DNA of 64,000 nt from contig NZ_CP042266.1 of assembly GCF_007856155.1 (NCBI RefSeq), positions 496,001 to 560,000 of the forward strand, given 5' to 3'. A program made the position numbers and the translations under genes. The notes beneath the pieces are model-generated. The model saw only the letters and a program-made list of their open reading frames with translations. It made no database searches and was not told the DNA's origin. This DNA is from Streptomyces qinzhouensis. Lineage in GTDB: Bacteria; Actinomycetota; Actinomycetes; Streptomycetales; Streptomycetaceae. Numbering within the stretch: position 1 is the first letter of the stretch; each line of letters opens with the position of its first letter. Shown here in pieces: positions 26,969 to 35,709 of the stretch.

Positions 26969-29524
26969 TCACTCCCAGCGCGTCGCCAGCAGCAGCGCGA
27001 TGTCGTCGGGACGGTCCTCGGCCTGACGGGCCTCCCGGATCAGCCGGTTGGCGGTCTCCGCCAGCGGTTCGCCGCCCCGGTCGGCCAGTGAGGCACGCAG
27101 CCGCTCGACGCCCGAGTCGATATCGGTCCCCGCCCGTTCGACCAGCCCGTCCGTGTAGAGCGCGAGCACCGCCCCCGGCTCCAGCGTCAGTTCGGTGACG
27201 GGGTACGACGCGGCCGGGTCGACCCCGAGGACCACACCGCCCGCCAGGTCGAGCACCTCGGTACGGCCGTCCGGGTGACGCAGCAGCGGCTGCGGATGCC
27301 CCGCCCGTACCGCCTGCGCACTGCCGGTCAGCGGGTCGAGGAGCAGATACACACAGCTGGCGAACTGCCCCGGGTCGAGGTCGATGAGCAGGCGGTTGGT
27401 GCCGCCCATCACCTCCCGGGGGTCCGGGCCGCTCAGCGCGAAGGCCCGCAGCGCGCTGCGGAGCTGGCCCATCGTGGCGGCCGCGGCGACCCCGTGGCCC
27501 TGGACGTCCCCGATCACCAGGGCGATCCGGTCGCCCGTCTCCACCACGTCGTACCAGTCGCCGCCCACGTCCATGCCCTGGGTGCCCGGGAGATAGCGGC
27601 CGACGGTCTCGACCTGGCCGAGGACCGGCAGCCGGTGCGGCAGCAGGGCGTCCTGGAGCCCGCGGGCGAGCGCCGACTCGGTGTCGTACCGCCGGGCCCG
27701 CTCCAGGGCCTGGGCGATCAGTCCGGCGAGCGCGACGAGCACGGTGCGCTCCTCGGCGCCGAAGGTCCGCGGCTGGTCGAAGCCGAGGATGCAGGAGCCG
27801 ACGGGCCGCCCCGAGGCGATCAGCGGCAGAAACGCCCGGGCGCCGACATGGGCGTCGAGGGGGATCCCGGGATAGGCGGTGGCGAGCTGCTCCATGGACT
27901 CGAAGAAGAGCGGCCGGCCGGTGGTCAGGGTCTCCACACCGGGCAGCCGGGCGTCGAGGCCGACACCGTCGAAGCGGTCCAGGAATCCCTGGGGAAAGCC
28001 GGTCTCCCAGGCCAGGAACAGATGCCGCTCGTGGAGCAGATAGATGGCCAGCTGACGGCCGCCGAAGGCGGGCAGCAGCTCATCGGTGACCACGGCCGAG
28101 ACCTGGCGCGCCGTGACCGCCTCGGTCAGGGCGATGGCGAGGGCGACCGGCCGGTAGAGCCCGGTGGACGGCCCGGCCAGGGAGGCGAACGGGCCGCCCG
28201 GAGCCGGTGCGCCCGGCAGACGGGCGCGCCGGCCGCCGACGGGGTGCTCGGCGGGCAGGAGCGTGACGGTCACCCCGTCGTGGCCGGAGTACAGACCGAC
28301 CTCCAGCCAGGCGCCGTCGTCGTTGCGGGCGGTGAACGAGACGGGGGCGGGGGACATCAGGGCGGCCCGCAGATGGTCCTCGTACGCGGCGTCGGCGAGC
28401 CACGGCAGCACCTCCCACAGCACCCGGCCCGTCAGCTCGGGCCGGCCCCGGCCGATGAGGATCTCGGCGGTGTGGTTGAGATGGGTGACCCGGCCGAGCC
28501 GGTCGAGCGAGAGCACCGCGCGCGGCAGCCGGTCACCCGCCTCGGTGACGAAGGGGCCGGGGCCGAGGTCGACGAGGGAGCCGTGGAGCACGGACGGACC
28601 GTCGGGGGCCCCGGCGCGGCGGGGCGGGCCGCCGGAGAGTTCGACCAGATGCGCCCGGCCGTCGGCGCCGCGCAGCCGGATCCGCCGGGCGGCCGTACGG
28701 CCCGCGGCGGCGGTCTGCCGGGCGACGGCCCGCAGCCCGGCCGCGTCCTCCGGTGCCAGCCGGGCCGCCAGAGCCTCGGCCGTACCGGGAAAGTCCGCGG
28801 GGGTGTGGCCGAGTATCCGGCAGAACGCCTCGTCCCCGGTGACGGCTCCGGTGTCGAGGTCCCAGTCGAAGTGCCCGATCCGGACCGGAGGCGCGGTCAG
28901 GGACGGAAGCTGTACGGGGACGGGCTCGGCGTCCCAGACGATCGCGGTGCCGCTGTCCATCAGCGCGTCGAGGGCGGCGCCGAGCCGGTCGGCGGCGCGC
29001 TGCATCCGCTGCCGGTCGCCCCGGGCGACGGGACGGCCCGGGGTGGGGCTGCGCAGCACGCCGAGGACGCCGAACCGCCGGGGGCCGACGACGATCGGAA
29101 CGTAGAGCGCGCTGAACGGGAACGGCAGGCTGACCATGAGCTGGGGAAATCGGCGCATGGCGTCCTCGGCGTCCGGAAGGTGGACGGCCCGTCCCGAACG
29201 GTGGGCCTCGGCGACGGGGAACGGACGGTTCTCGTGCACCCGCCACCAGGGCCGGAAGAGCCGGGTGGGCAGTCCGGCCATCACGGCGAGCCGGAGCAGG
29301 CCGTCCGTCGTGCCGGAGGGCAGATAGACCCCGCCCGCGAAGCCGCCGACCGCCTCGGTGGCTCCCACGGAGGCCTCGGTGAGCAGCAGCTCCAGCTCGC
29401 CGGGCACCGCCCCGCCGGCCTTCGGTGGTGCGGGGGTCGCCCCGTGCCGCTGCGGCGGGGCGTCCCCGGTCGCGCCGTTCGAGGTCACACAGCCAGGATG
29501 CGCCCCGGCCCGGGCGGGGCGCAT
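26969..29524 (-). CDS. GAF/PAS sensor phosphatase (SpoIIE/RsbU-type PP2C)
   Basis: The product, about 851 residues, combines sensing domains with a PPM phosphatase that would act on an anti-anti-sigma factor. The order is a GAF-like domain (about 40-180), PAS (about 210-310), a second PAS (about 335-430, with LDRLGRVTHLNHTAEILIGR), GAF (about 475-620) and the SpoIIE domain (about 635-851). Metal-binding motifs are GGDWYD and GDVQGHG, and the C-terminal DDIALLLATRW is also present. There is no transmembrane helix. ATG at 29524 is adjacent to GAAGGAG (a very short spacing); GTG at 29488 is an alternative. No STAS or RsbW-type gene is next to it, so the partner lies elsewhere (a lone RsbW-like gene is at 51686). 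Confidence 0.88.
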   Translation of the reverse strand: MRPARAGAHPGCVTSNGATGDAPPQRHGATPAPPKAGGAVPGELELLLTEASVGATEAVGGFAGGVYLPSGTTDGLLRLAVMAGLPTRLFRPWWRVHENRPFPVAEAHRSGRAVHLPDAEDAMRRFPQLMVSLPFPFSALYVPIVVGPRRFGVLGVLRSPTPGRPVARGDRQRMQRAADRLGAALDALMDSGTAIVWDAEPVPVQLPSLTAPPVRIGHFDWDLDTGAVTGDEAFCRILGHTPADFPGTAEALAARLAPEDAAGLRAVARQTAAAGRTAARRIRLRGADGRAHLVELSGGPPRRAGAPDGPSVLHGSLVDLGPGPFVTEAGDRLPRAVLSLDRLGRVTHLNHTAEILIGRGRPELTGRVLWEVLPWLADAAYEDHLRAALMSPAPVSFTARNDDGAWLEVGLYSGHDGVTVTLLPAEHPVGGRRARLPGAPAPGGPFASLAGPSTGLYRPVALAIALTEAVTARQVSAVVTDELLPAFGGRQLAIYLLHERHLFLAWETGFPQGFLDRFDGVGLDARLPGVETLTTGRPLFFESMEQLATAYPGIPLDAHVGARAFLPLIASGRPVGSCILGFDQPRTFGAEERTVLVALAGLIAQALERARRYDTESALARGLQDALLPHRLPVLGQVETVGRYLPGTQGMDVGGDWYDVVETGDRIALVIGDVQGHGVAAAATMGQLRSALRAFALSGPDPREVMGGTNRLLIDLDPGQFASCVYLLLDPLTGSAQAVRAGHPQPLLRHPDGRTEVLDLAGGVVLGVDPAASYPVTELTLEPGAVLALYTDGLVERAGTDIDSGVERLRASLADRGGEPLAETANRLIREARQAEDRPDDIALLLATRWE

Positions 29525-29571
29525 CTCCTTCGCGGTCGTCCGGCGCGGCGCGGGGCGGGGCGGGCCCCGGG

Positions 29572-30039
29572 TCAGAGCCCGAGGTCGGAGAGGCCCGGGT
29601 GATCGTCGGGGCGGCGGCCGGAGGGCCAGTGGAAGAGCCGGTCGGAGGCGGCGATGGGCCGGTCGTTGATGGACGCGTGGCGGGCGCTCATCAGCCCCTC
29701 GTCGTCGAACTCCCAGTTCTCGTTGCCGTGCGAGCGGAACCAGTTGCCCGAATCGTCGCGCCACTCGTAGACGAAGCGCACCGCGATCCGCCGGGTGCCG
29801 TACGCCCACACCTCCTTGATCAGCCGGTAGTCCAGCTCGCGCTGCCATTTACGGGTCAGGAAGGCCACGATCCCGGCCCGGCCGGTGATGAACTCGGCGC
29901 GATTGCGCCAGCGCGAGTCCTCGGTGTAGGCGAGGGCGACCCGGCCGGGGTCCCGGCTGTTCCAGGCGTCCTCGGCGAGCCGGGCCTTCAGCACGGCGGA
30001 CTCGCGGGTGAACGGCGGCACGGGGGGCTTCGCGGTCAT
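29572..30039 (-). CDS. DUF1348 / NTF2-like protein
   Basis: The 155-residue protein is a cone-fold (SnoaL/NTF2-like) protein of the DUF1348 type: [29 protein letters not shown], then [26 protein letters not shown] and ARHASIND. Function is unknown, but the family is often controlled by neighbouring TetR repressors. ATG at 30039 follows GAGGAGA. Two TetR-like palindromes lie 46-98 bp upstream. It ends 47 bp before the chosen start of the phosphatase gene, so read-through into that gene is possible. Confidence 0.9.
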   Translation of the reverse strand: MTAKPPVPPFTRESAVLKARLAEDAWNSRDPGRVALAYTEDSRWRNRAEFITGRAGIVAFLTRKWQRELDYRLIKEVWAYGTRRIAVRFVYEWRDDSGNWFRSHGNENWEFDDEGLMSARHASINDRPIAASDRLFHWPSGRRPDDHPGLSDLGL

Positions 30040-30084
30040 GGCGTCTCCTCGTCACGGTGGGCGGCGGCACGGGGCCGCCGGAGA

Positions 30085-30137
30085 GAGAACGTTCGTTCTC
30101 CATCGTTGTCCGCAGCCTACAGAGAACGATCGTTCTC
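30085..30137. promoter_or_regulatory. Twin TetR-like operators
   Basis: GAGAACGTTCGTTCTC (30085-30100) and the perfect palindrome GAGAACGATCGTTCTC (30122-30137) are 37 bp apart centre to centre. They lie between the DUF1348 start and the upstream RpiR gene. This is the usual shape of a TetR-family operator, yet no TetR gene is adjacent. Confidence 0.75.
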
Positions 30138-30287
30138 CAGCAAACACCCTTGTCGCCGCGGGAGTTCCGGATCACCGGAGCCGTCCACCTACCGTCCGGT
30201 ATACGAGACGGCCGATGGAGGCCCCCTCGGCCCGGCCCGCCGACTGGGCTATGTTGAACGGGAGCGGGACGAGAAGGAGTGACACCG

Positions 30288-31211
30288 GTGCCATCAGATC
30301 AGCAGGCACGCGCACAGGCGTCTGCGATCACGCCGGGAGGGGGCGAGCCCGACGCCGGACCGGCCCCGGTGGACCGGGTTCTCGCACTCTTCGGCGGCCA
30401 CCGGCTCTCCCCGGGCCAGCGGCGGATCGCGCAGTACATCACCGACCACCTCACCGAGGCGGCCTTCCTGTCGATCACCGATCTCGCGGACCGGGTCGGG
30501 GTCAGCCAGCCCTCGGTCACCCGCTTCGCCGCCTCCGTCGGGTTCAGCGGCTACCCCGCCCTGCGGGAGGCGCTCCAGCCGATCGCCCTGAGCGCGATCG
30601 CCGGGGTGCCGGACGCCCGCGCCGAGCTCCGCCGCAACGAACTCCAGGCCGCGGTCGACGCGGAGATCGACAATCTGGAGAATCTGCGGCGGCTGCTCGC
30701 CGACACCGACCGGATGCTCGACCTGGGCCGGGAACTGGCCCGCTCGGTCCCGCTGACCGTTCTCGGCCTGCGGATCTCGGTCTCGCTCGCCGAGTACTTC
30801 TCCTACGCGGCCCGCCGGATCCACCCCGATGTGCGGACCGTGACGCGCGGCGGGAGTGTCGCCTACGACGCCCTGCTCCAGTCCCGGGAGGCCGGCGGCG
30901 CCTGGGTGCTCGCCTTCGCCATGCCCCGGCACGCGAACGAGACCCTGGCCGCGATGCGCGCGGCCCGCACGGCCGGGCTGAAGGTCGCCCTGATCACCGA
31001 TCTGCCCCTCGGACCGCTCGCGGACGAGGCGGACGAGACCCTGGTGGCCGCCACCGGCTCACGGCTGGTCTTCGATTCGTACGCGGCACCCGGCGTACTC
31101 TCCGCCGCGCTGCTCCAGGCGATGGCGGACGCCGACCCGCAGCGCACCCAGACCCGGCTGGAAAGCTATGAACACGCCGCGGAACAGCACGACTTCTTCC
31201 TCGACGACTGA
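30288..31211 (+). CDS. MurR/RpiR-family transcriptional regulator
   Basis: The 307-residue protein has an N-terminal HTH_6 domain (about 25-100, with FLSITDLADRVGVSQPSVTRFAASVGFSGYPALRE) and a C-terminal SIS sugar-phosphate-binding domain (about 140-270). RpiR regulators usually control sugar-phosphate or amino-sugar genes in response to a phosphosugar. The GTG at 30288 is eight bases after AAGGAG; a GTG at 30279 overlaps that ribosome site and is less likely. No carbohydrate genes are adjacent, so the target is not obvious. Confidence 0.9.
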   Translation: MPSDQQARAQASAITPGGGEPDAGPAPVDRVLALFGGHRLSPGQRRIAQYITDHLTEAAFLSITDLADRVGVSQPSVTRFAASVGFSGYPALREALQPIALSAIAGVPDARAELRRNELQAAVDAEIDNLENLRRLLADTDRMLDLGRELARSVPLTVLGLRISVSLAEYFSYAARRIHPDVRTVTRGGSVAYDALLQSREAGGAWVLAFAMPRHANETLAAMRAARTAGLKVALITDLPLGPLADEADETLVAATGSRLVFDSYAAPGVLSAALLQAMADADPQRTQTRLESYEHAAEQHDFFLDD

Positions 31212-31310
31212 CGGGCCCGCCCGGGCCCGCGGCCCGCGCTCCGGCGACCGGACGCCCAACCCCGCGTACCGCACCCACCGTTCACCCGTCGCACATCCCG
31301 TTGTGCATGA

Positions 31311-31386
31311 AAATTTTCTTACCCTTGCATACTCGACGGTATATATATTTACTGCGTGAAGCGGTCCGGAAATCGACCAGGTCGAT
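31311..31386 (+). promoter_or_regulatory. AT-rich promoter region with a palindrome
   Basis: The stretch 31311-31355 is about two-thirds A+T in a 72 % GC context and includes TTGCAT (31325-31330) and TATATATATTTA (31340-31351). It is followed at 31372-31386 by the palindrome ATCGACC-A-GGTCGAT. It reads best as a strong promoter and operator for the hypothetical gene at 31512, leaving a leader of about 150 nt. No ORF here is convincing. Confidence 0.45.
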
Positions 31387-31511
31387 CCGCTCCGTGACCG
31401 AACCACGCCCCGAGGAAGGCCGGCCGCCCGCGATCATGCAGACGAACCCATGCCCCGCCGGCCTCCCCGTTCCCGGCGCATCAAGCGCCGCGTAGAGCCG
31501 GACATCGCGCC

Positions 31512-32054
31512 ATGACGCACTCCTCCTCGCGTCGCGACCGCGATGTTCCGTCCGGGCCTCCGCCCCCTGCGGAAGCCCACCCGGCGGCCTCGGTCTACCC
31601 CTGGACCGGGGCCGCCAGAACCTCCCGGACCCCCCGGCCGGCGAGCACCCCCGCCGGCGCGCCGCCGGCGCCCCGCGACTCCCGCGCCGCCGCGGACTGG
31701 CCGCTCCAGATCGCCGCACCCGGCAGTCCGGGATGGGAGCAGACCGCCACGCTCTGGCTGCGCACGCTCGTCCCGGCTCGTTACGCCGGCTACCCCACAC
31801 TGGCCCGGCACCCCATTGTGCTGGCCCGCCATGCCCAGTGGCAGCTCCAGCACGAGATCGGCGCGGTCCGGGCCGCCCTGCGGACCTCCCGGGCCGAACT
31901 GCCCCCGCTCGGCGTCTCCGACCGGATCGTCGAGAGCGCGATCCTGATGTACGCGGCGGAGCTGGAGCAGCTGGACAGGCTGGCGCGCGGCGTACGACTG
32001 GTGACCAGAGCCCTGCTCGCGCACGCGCCGGAGCCGCACGGCCGCGGCGTCTGA
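31512..32054 (+). CDS. Conserved hypothetical protein (180 aa)
   Basis: The first 60 residues are disordered and Pro/Ala-rich. The C-terminal part (about 63-175) is helical, with LPARYAGYPTLARHP-like loops, RHAQWQLQHEIGAVRAALRTSRAEL and YAAELEQLDRLARGVRLVTRAL, a pattern that suggests a coiled or four-helix domain. There is no membrane segment or signal peptide. Codon use is typical. I do not recognise the family. It lies downstream of an AT-rich promoter-like region and upstream of the MFS gene (302-bp gap). Confidence 0.7.
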   Translation: MTHSSSRRDRDVPSGPPPPAEAHPAASVYPWTGAARTSRTPRPASTPAGAPPAPRDSRAAADWPLQIAAPGSPGWEQTATLWLRTLVPARYAGYPTLARHPIVLARHAQWQLQHEIGAVRAALRTSRAELPPLGVSDRIVESAILMYAAELEQLDRLARGVRLVTRALLAHAPEPHGRGV

Positions 32055-32275
32055 GCCGCTCGCCGGGCCCGGAGCCGTACAGCCAATACGTCCGAGCCGT
32101 ACGGCTACCGCGCCCGGACCCCCTCTCACCGTCGGGGCCGTACCGCCGCCCAACCGGGCCCCGCGCCGCCCGCCGCGGCCGGGCGCCGCTCCGCACTCCC
32201 GCGCACCGACCACCGGCCCGACGGTGAGCCGGAATCCACCGTTGAAAAAGATCTCCGCACCCCCTTGCCCTTCAC

Positions 32276-32329
32276 ATACCCCTTGGGGGTATATTCCTTC
32301 TCGCCCGAGGGGATACCCCCAAGGGGTAT
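32276..32329. promoter_or_regulatory. Twin CsoR/CstR-like operators before the MFS gene
   Basis: ATACCCCTTGGGGGTAT (32276-32292) and its exact reverse complement (32313-32329) each consist of ATACCCC, a three-base spacer and GGGGTAT. This fits the known CsoR/CstR operator type (TACCCC...GGGGTA). A possible promoter has TTGCCC (32265-32270) and TATATT (32290-32295), 19 bp apart, with the first box lying between them. The second box lies in the leader, 27 bp before the start codon. Confidence 0.7.
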
Positions 32330-32355
32330 GGAACTTTCAGAGGAGGGGACGGGCG

Positions 32356-33786
32356 ATGTCAACCGTCAACCCACGGCGCTGGTGGGCACTTCTGGTGCTG
32401 GCCACCGCGCAGTTCATGGTGATCATGGACACTTCGATCATCGGGGTGGCACTCCCCGAGATGCAGCGCGACCTCGGCTTCTCCCCCGAGGACCTCAGCT
32501 GGGTCTTCAACGCCTATGTGATCGCCTTCGGCGGACTGCTGCTGCTCGGCGGACGGCTCTCGGACCTGCTGGGCGCCCGCCGGATCTTCGTCAGCGGCTG
32601 GGTGGTGCTGATCGCCGGATCCGTGGTCGCCGCCGCCGCGACCACCGCCTGGGTCGAGGTCGTCGGCCGTGCCGTCCAGGGCGTGGGCGGTGCGCTGATC
32701 GCCCCCGCGTCGATGACCCTGCTGATGATGCTGTTCGGGCACAGTCCGAAGGAGCTGGGCAAGGCCATGGCGCTCTACGGCGCCGCGGCACCGGCCGGCG
32801 GTACCGCCGGAGTCTTCCTCGGCGGTGTCTTCACCGAGTGGATGAGCTGGCCGTGGATCTTCATCATCTATGTGCCGATCGGTCTCGCCACCCTGGCCGC
32901 CACCGGTCTGCTGCCCGCCGCGGCACCCCGTCGCGGGGCCGTCGACGTCCTCGGTGCCGCCGCCGTCACCGCCGGTCTGGCCCTCGCCGTCTTCGCCGTG
33001 GTGCGGGCACCGGAGATCGGCTGGGGCGCCACCGCCACCGTGCTCCAGCTCATCGGCGCGGCCGTACTGCTCGCTCTCTTCCTGGTGATCCAGAAGTCGA
33101 TACGGACACCGCTGATGCCACTGGCCGTCTGGCGGACCCCCGGCCTCGGTATCTCCAACCTCGGGATGGCGCTGCTGGGCGCGGCCTGGATCCCGATGTG
33201 GTACTTCCTCAACCTCTACCTCCAGCAGGTCCTGGGCTACGGGGCCTTCGCCAGCGGCGCCGCGCTGCTGCCGATGACGGCCCTGCTGATGGTCTTCATG
33301 ACCCTGATCACCGCGAGGCTGCTGGGCCGGTGGGGCGCGAAGCCGCTGATCTCCGGCGGTCTGCTGGTCCTGGCGGCCGGGCTGCTCTGGCTCTCCGCCA
33401 TCGAGCCGACCGGATCCTTCGTGGTGGACGTCCTGCCCGCTTCGCTGGTCGCCGCCGTCGGTATGTCCCTCGCCTACATCCCGGCGATGATGGCCGCGAT
33501 CTCCGGCGCCCGGCAGGAGGAGGCCGGACTCGCCTCCGGCATCGTCAACACCACCTACCAGGTCGGCTCCGCCCTCGGTCTGGCCGCGCTCACCGCGGTC
33601 GCCACATCCCAGGGCGCCGGGAAGCTCGGCGATCTGCCCGCCCTGACCGACGGCTTCAGCGCCGCCTTCATCGGAGCGGCGGCCGTGGCCGCGGCCGGCG
33701 GTCTGCTCACCGCCCTGCTGATGCGCGGCGACAAGCCGGCCGCCGCACCGGCGGATGAACGGCAGCCGGTGGGGAGTGGGGGCTGA
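32356..33786 (+). CDS. DHA2-type MFS drug/efflux transporter
   Basis: The 476-residue protein has about 14 transmembrane helices and the DHA2 signatures: motif D1-like ATAQFMVIMDTSIIGVALPE in helix 1, motif A GGRLSDLLGARR after helix 2, and a motif C-like region in helix 5 (APAGGTAGVFLGG). Such proteins export toxic compounds by proton antiport. ATG at 32356 follows AGGAGGGG. Two CsoR/CstR-like boxes precede it, so expression may answer to copper or to reactive sulphur species rather than to a drug; no CsoR gene or copper gene is in the window. Confidence 0.92.
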   Translation: MSTVNPRRWWALLVLATAQFMVIMDTSIIGVALPEMQRDLGFSPEDLSWVFNAYVIAFGGLLLLGGRLSDLLGARRIFVSGWVVLIAGSVVAAAATTAWVEVVGRAVQGVGGALIAPASMTLLMMLFGHSPKELGKAMALYGAAAPAGGTAGVFLGGVFTEWMSWPWIFIIYVPIGLATLAATGLLPAAAPRRGAVDVLGAAAVTAGLALAVFAVVRAPEIGWGATATVLQLIGAAVLLALFLVIQKSIRTPLMPLAVWRTPGLGISNLGMALLGAAWIPMWYFLNLYLQQVLGYGAFASGAALLPMTALLMVFMTLITARLLGRWGAKPLISGGLLVLAAGLLWLSAIEPTGSFVVDVLPASLVAAVGMSLAYIPAMMAAISGARQEEAGLASGIVNTTYQVGSALGLAALTAVATSQGAGKLGDLPALTDGFSAAFIGAAAVAAAGGLLTALLMRGDKPAAAPADERQPVGSGG

Positions 33787-33896
33787 TTGAGCCGCGGCAG
33801 CCCCGCACCACGAGAGCGAGCACACCAGGAGCGCGACCAACCCGCGGCACCCGGCACCCCGGGCGGATGGAGAACACAAGAGACACGGCAAACACA

Positions 33897-33934
33897 GAGA
33901 CCCCGCCCGCGCCACCGGCGCCGGGCGGGGTCTC
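33897..33934. terminator. Bidirectional hairpin terminator
   Basis: A perfect 13-bp stem (33897-33909 with 33922-33934) around a 12-base loop lies between the convergent MFS and lnt genes. Confidence 0.8.
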
Positions 33935-33964
33935 CGCGTGCGGCCCGCGGGGGCCGGCGGCCGG

Positions 33965-35572
33965 TCATGCGCCCCGGGCAGCGGTACCGTTCGCGCGCCG
34001 GGCCCGGACGGCCGTCGTGGCCGCCCACCCGAGACCGCCCGCGGCGACGAGCACCAGCAGCAGTTCGGGCCAGGCGCCCGCACGGGTGGCGGGGGTGAGG
34101 GAGGAGCGCAGCGGCACCTCGGCGACCAGGGCGCCGGGGGTGAACAGCTTCGTCTTCTCCACGATCCGGCCGTCCGGCATGATGACCGCGCTGACGCCGC
34201 TGGTGACGGGCACGACCACGGTCCGCCCGTGTTCGACGGCCCGCACCCGGTCCATGGCGAGCTGCTGGTAGGTCATCTCGCTGCGGCCGAAGGTGGCGTT
34301 GTTGCTGGGGACGGAGATGAGCTGGGCACCGTTCACGACGGTGTCCCGGGCCATGTCGTCGAAGGCCGCTTCGAAACAGGTGACCAGGCCGACCTTGGTG
34401 CCCGCCAGATCGAAGACGCCGACCTTGTCGCCGGGGCCGAAGTCGCGGCGCACCCGGTCCACGTCCTTGCTGAACAGCCGGACGAAGGAACGCATCGGGA
34501 TGTACTCGCCGAACGGCTGGACGTGCCGTTTGTCGTAGGTGTTGACCGGGCCCCGCTCCGGGTCCCACTCGATGAGGGTGTTCCGCAGCTTGCCGGTCTC
34601 CGGGGTGATGACCGCGCCCACGACGGTCGGCACGCCGATCGCCCGCACCGCCCGGTCGATCACCATCCGCGCGTCGGGGTTGGCGTACGGGTCGATATCG
34701 GAGGAGTTCTCCGGCCACAGGACGAAGTCGGGCTGCGGTTCCCGGCCCGCCTTCACATCCGCGGCCAGCTCCTCCGTGCGCCGCACATGGTTGTCGAGGA
34801 CCGCGCGCCGCTGGGCGTTGAAGTCGAGACCGAGCCGCGGCACATTGCCCTGGATCGCGGCGACGGTGACCGTACCGTCCTCGGCGGAGGCGTCCACCAG
34901 GGGACGGGCGGCGACCGCGGCCGTGGCCGGGACCAGGATCGCCAGCAGCGCGGCCGCCATCGGGCCGCGCGGCAGTCCGCCGCCGCGCCGGTGGGCGACG
35001 ACGCGCCGCCCGGTCTCGTACAGGCCGAAACCGCACAGGACGACGGCGAAGCCGAGCACCGGCGTGCCGCCGAGCGCGGCGAGCGGCAGAAACACCCCGT
35101 CGGCCTGACCGAACGCGATCTTCCCCCAGGGGAAGCCGCCGAACGGCACCCGGGCCCGGAGCGCCTCGCCGAGTATCCACACGGCGGCGGCCCACACCGG
35201 CCAGGCCGGCAGCCGGGACACGGCGCCGATGCCGAGGCAGGTGGCGGCGATGAACACGGCCTCGACGGCCGCCAGCGCGATCCACGGCACCGGGCCGACG
35301 TCCTCGCCGGTCCAGATCAGCAGCGGCAGCAGGAACGCCAGTCCGGTGAGCTGGCCGAGGCCGAAGGCCACCCGCAGCCGGCGGCCTCGCAGCACCCAGC
35401 CGAGCAGGGCGAACGCGGGCAGCGCCAGCCACCACAGCGGACGCGGCGGGAAGCTCAGATAAAGCAGCAGCCCGGCCGCCACGGCGGCCCCCGGCCGGAT
35501 CGCACGCGTCAGCGGATGGGGCTTCCCGAGGCCGGGGGCGGGGGCGTCGGCGGGGGTGAGGGTGGCGGTCAC
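33965..35572 (-). CDS. lnt: Apolipoprotein N-acyltransferase
   Basis: Lnt transfers an acyl chain to the N-terminal Cys of lipoproteins in the membrane. The 535-residue protein has about seven transmembrane helices (residues 25-215), an extracytoplasmic nitrilase domain (about 235-490) and a last helix near 505-525. The triad is visible: Glu in LWPENSSDID, Lys in NTYDKRHVQPFGEY, and Cys near residue 399 in GLVTCFEAAF. Streptomycetes commonly have more than one Lnt. GTG at 35572 has no ribosome site but follows a TAGACT -10 box by seven bases, indicating a leaderless transcript. Confidence 0.93.
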   Translation of the reverse strand: MTATLTPADAPAPGLGKPHPLTRAIRPGAAVAAGLLLYLSFPPRPLWWLALPAFALLGWVLRGRRLRVAFGLGQLTGLAFLLPLLIWTGEDVGPVPWIALAAVEAVFIAATCLGIGAVSRLPAWPVWAAAVWILGEALRARVPFGGFPWGKIAFGQADGVFLPLAALGGTPVLGFAVVLCGFGLYETGRRVVAHRRGGGLPRGPMAAALLAILVPATAAVAARPLVDASAEDGTVTVAAIQGNVPRLGLDFNAQRRAVLDNHVRRTEELAADVKAGREPQPDFVLWPENSSDIDPYANPDARMVIDRAVRAIGVPTVVGAVITPETGKLRNTLIEWDPERGPVNTYDKRHVQPFGEYIPMRSFVRLFSKDVDRVRRDFGPGDKVGVFDLAGTKVGLVTCFEAAFDDMARDTVVNGAQLISVPSNNATFGRSEMTYQQLAMDRVRAVEHGRTVVVPVTSGVSAVIMPDGRIVEKTKLFTPGALVAEVPLRSSLTPATRAGAWPELLLVLVAAGGLGWAATTAVRARRANGTAARGA

Positions 35573-35709
35573 AGGCGCGAGTCTACGGGAGGGGGGTATG
35601 GCCTCCTCGGGGCCCGGGAGGCCGGGGCTGGATCACGGCGGGGCCCGCCACTACGGTGGCTCCGGCAGACGACGGGGACTGCCGGAGCTCGGTTCGGGGG
35701 GTCGGCAGC

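Noticed and set aside
27275..29602. A plus-strand open frame of 775 codons
   Set aside because: It is antisense to the GAF/PAS/SpoIIE phosphatase gene, whose frame has clear domains. The plus-strand product is low complexity, as expected for a shadow in high-GC DNA.
31301..31495. A 64-codon plus-strand frame starting MCMKIFLPLH
   Set aside because: Its first codons are the AT-rich promoter-like DNA itself, it has no ribosome site, and the rest is low complexity.
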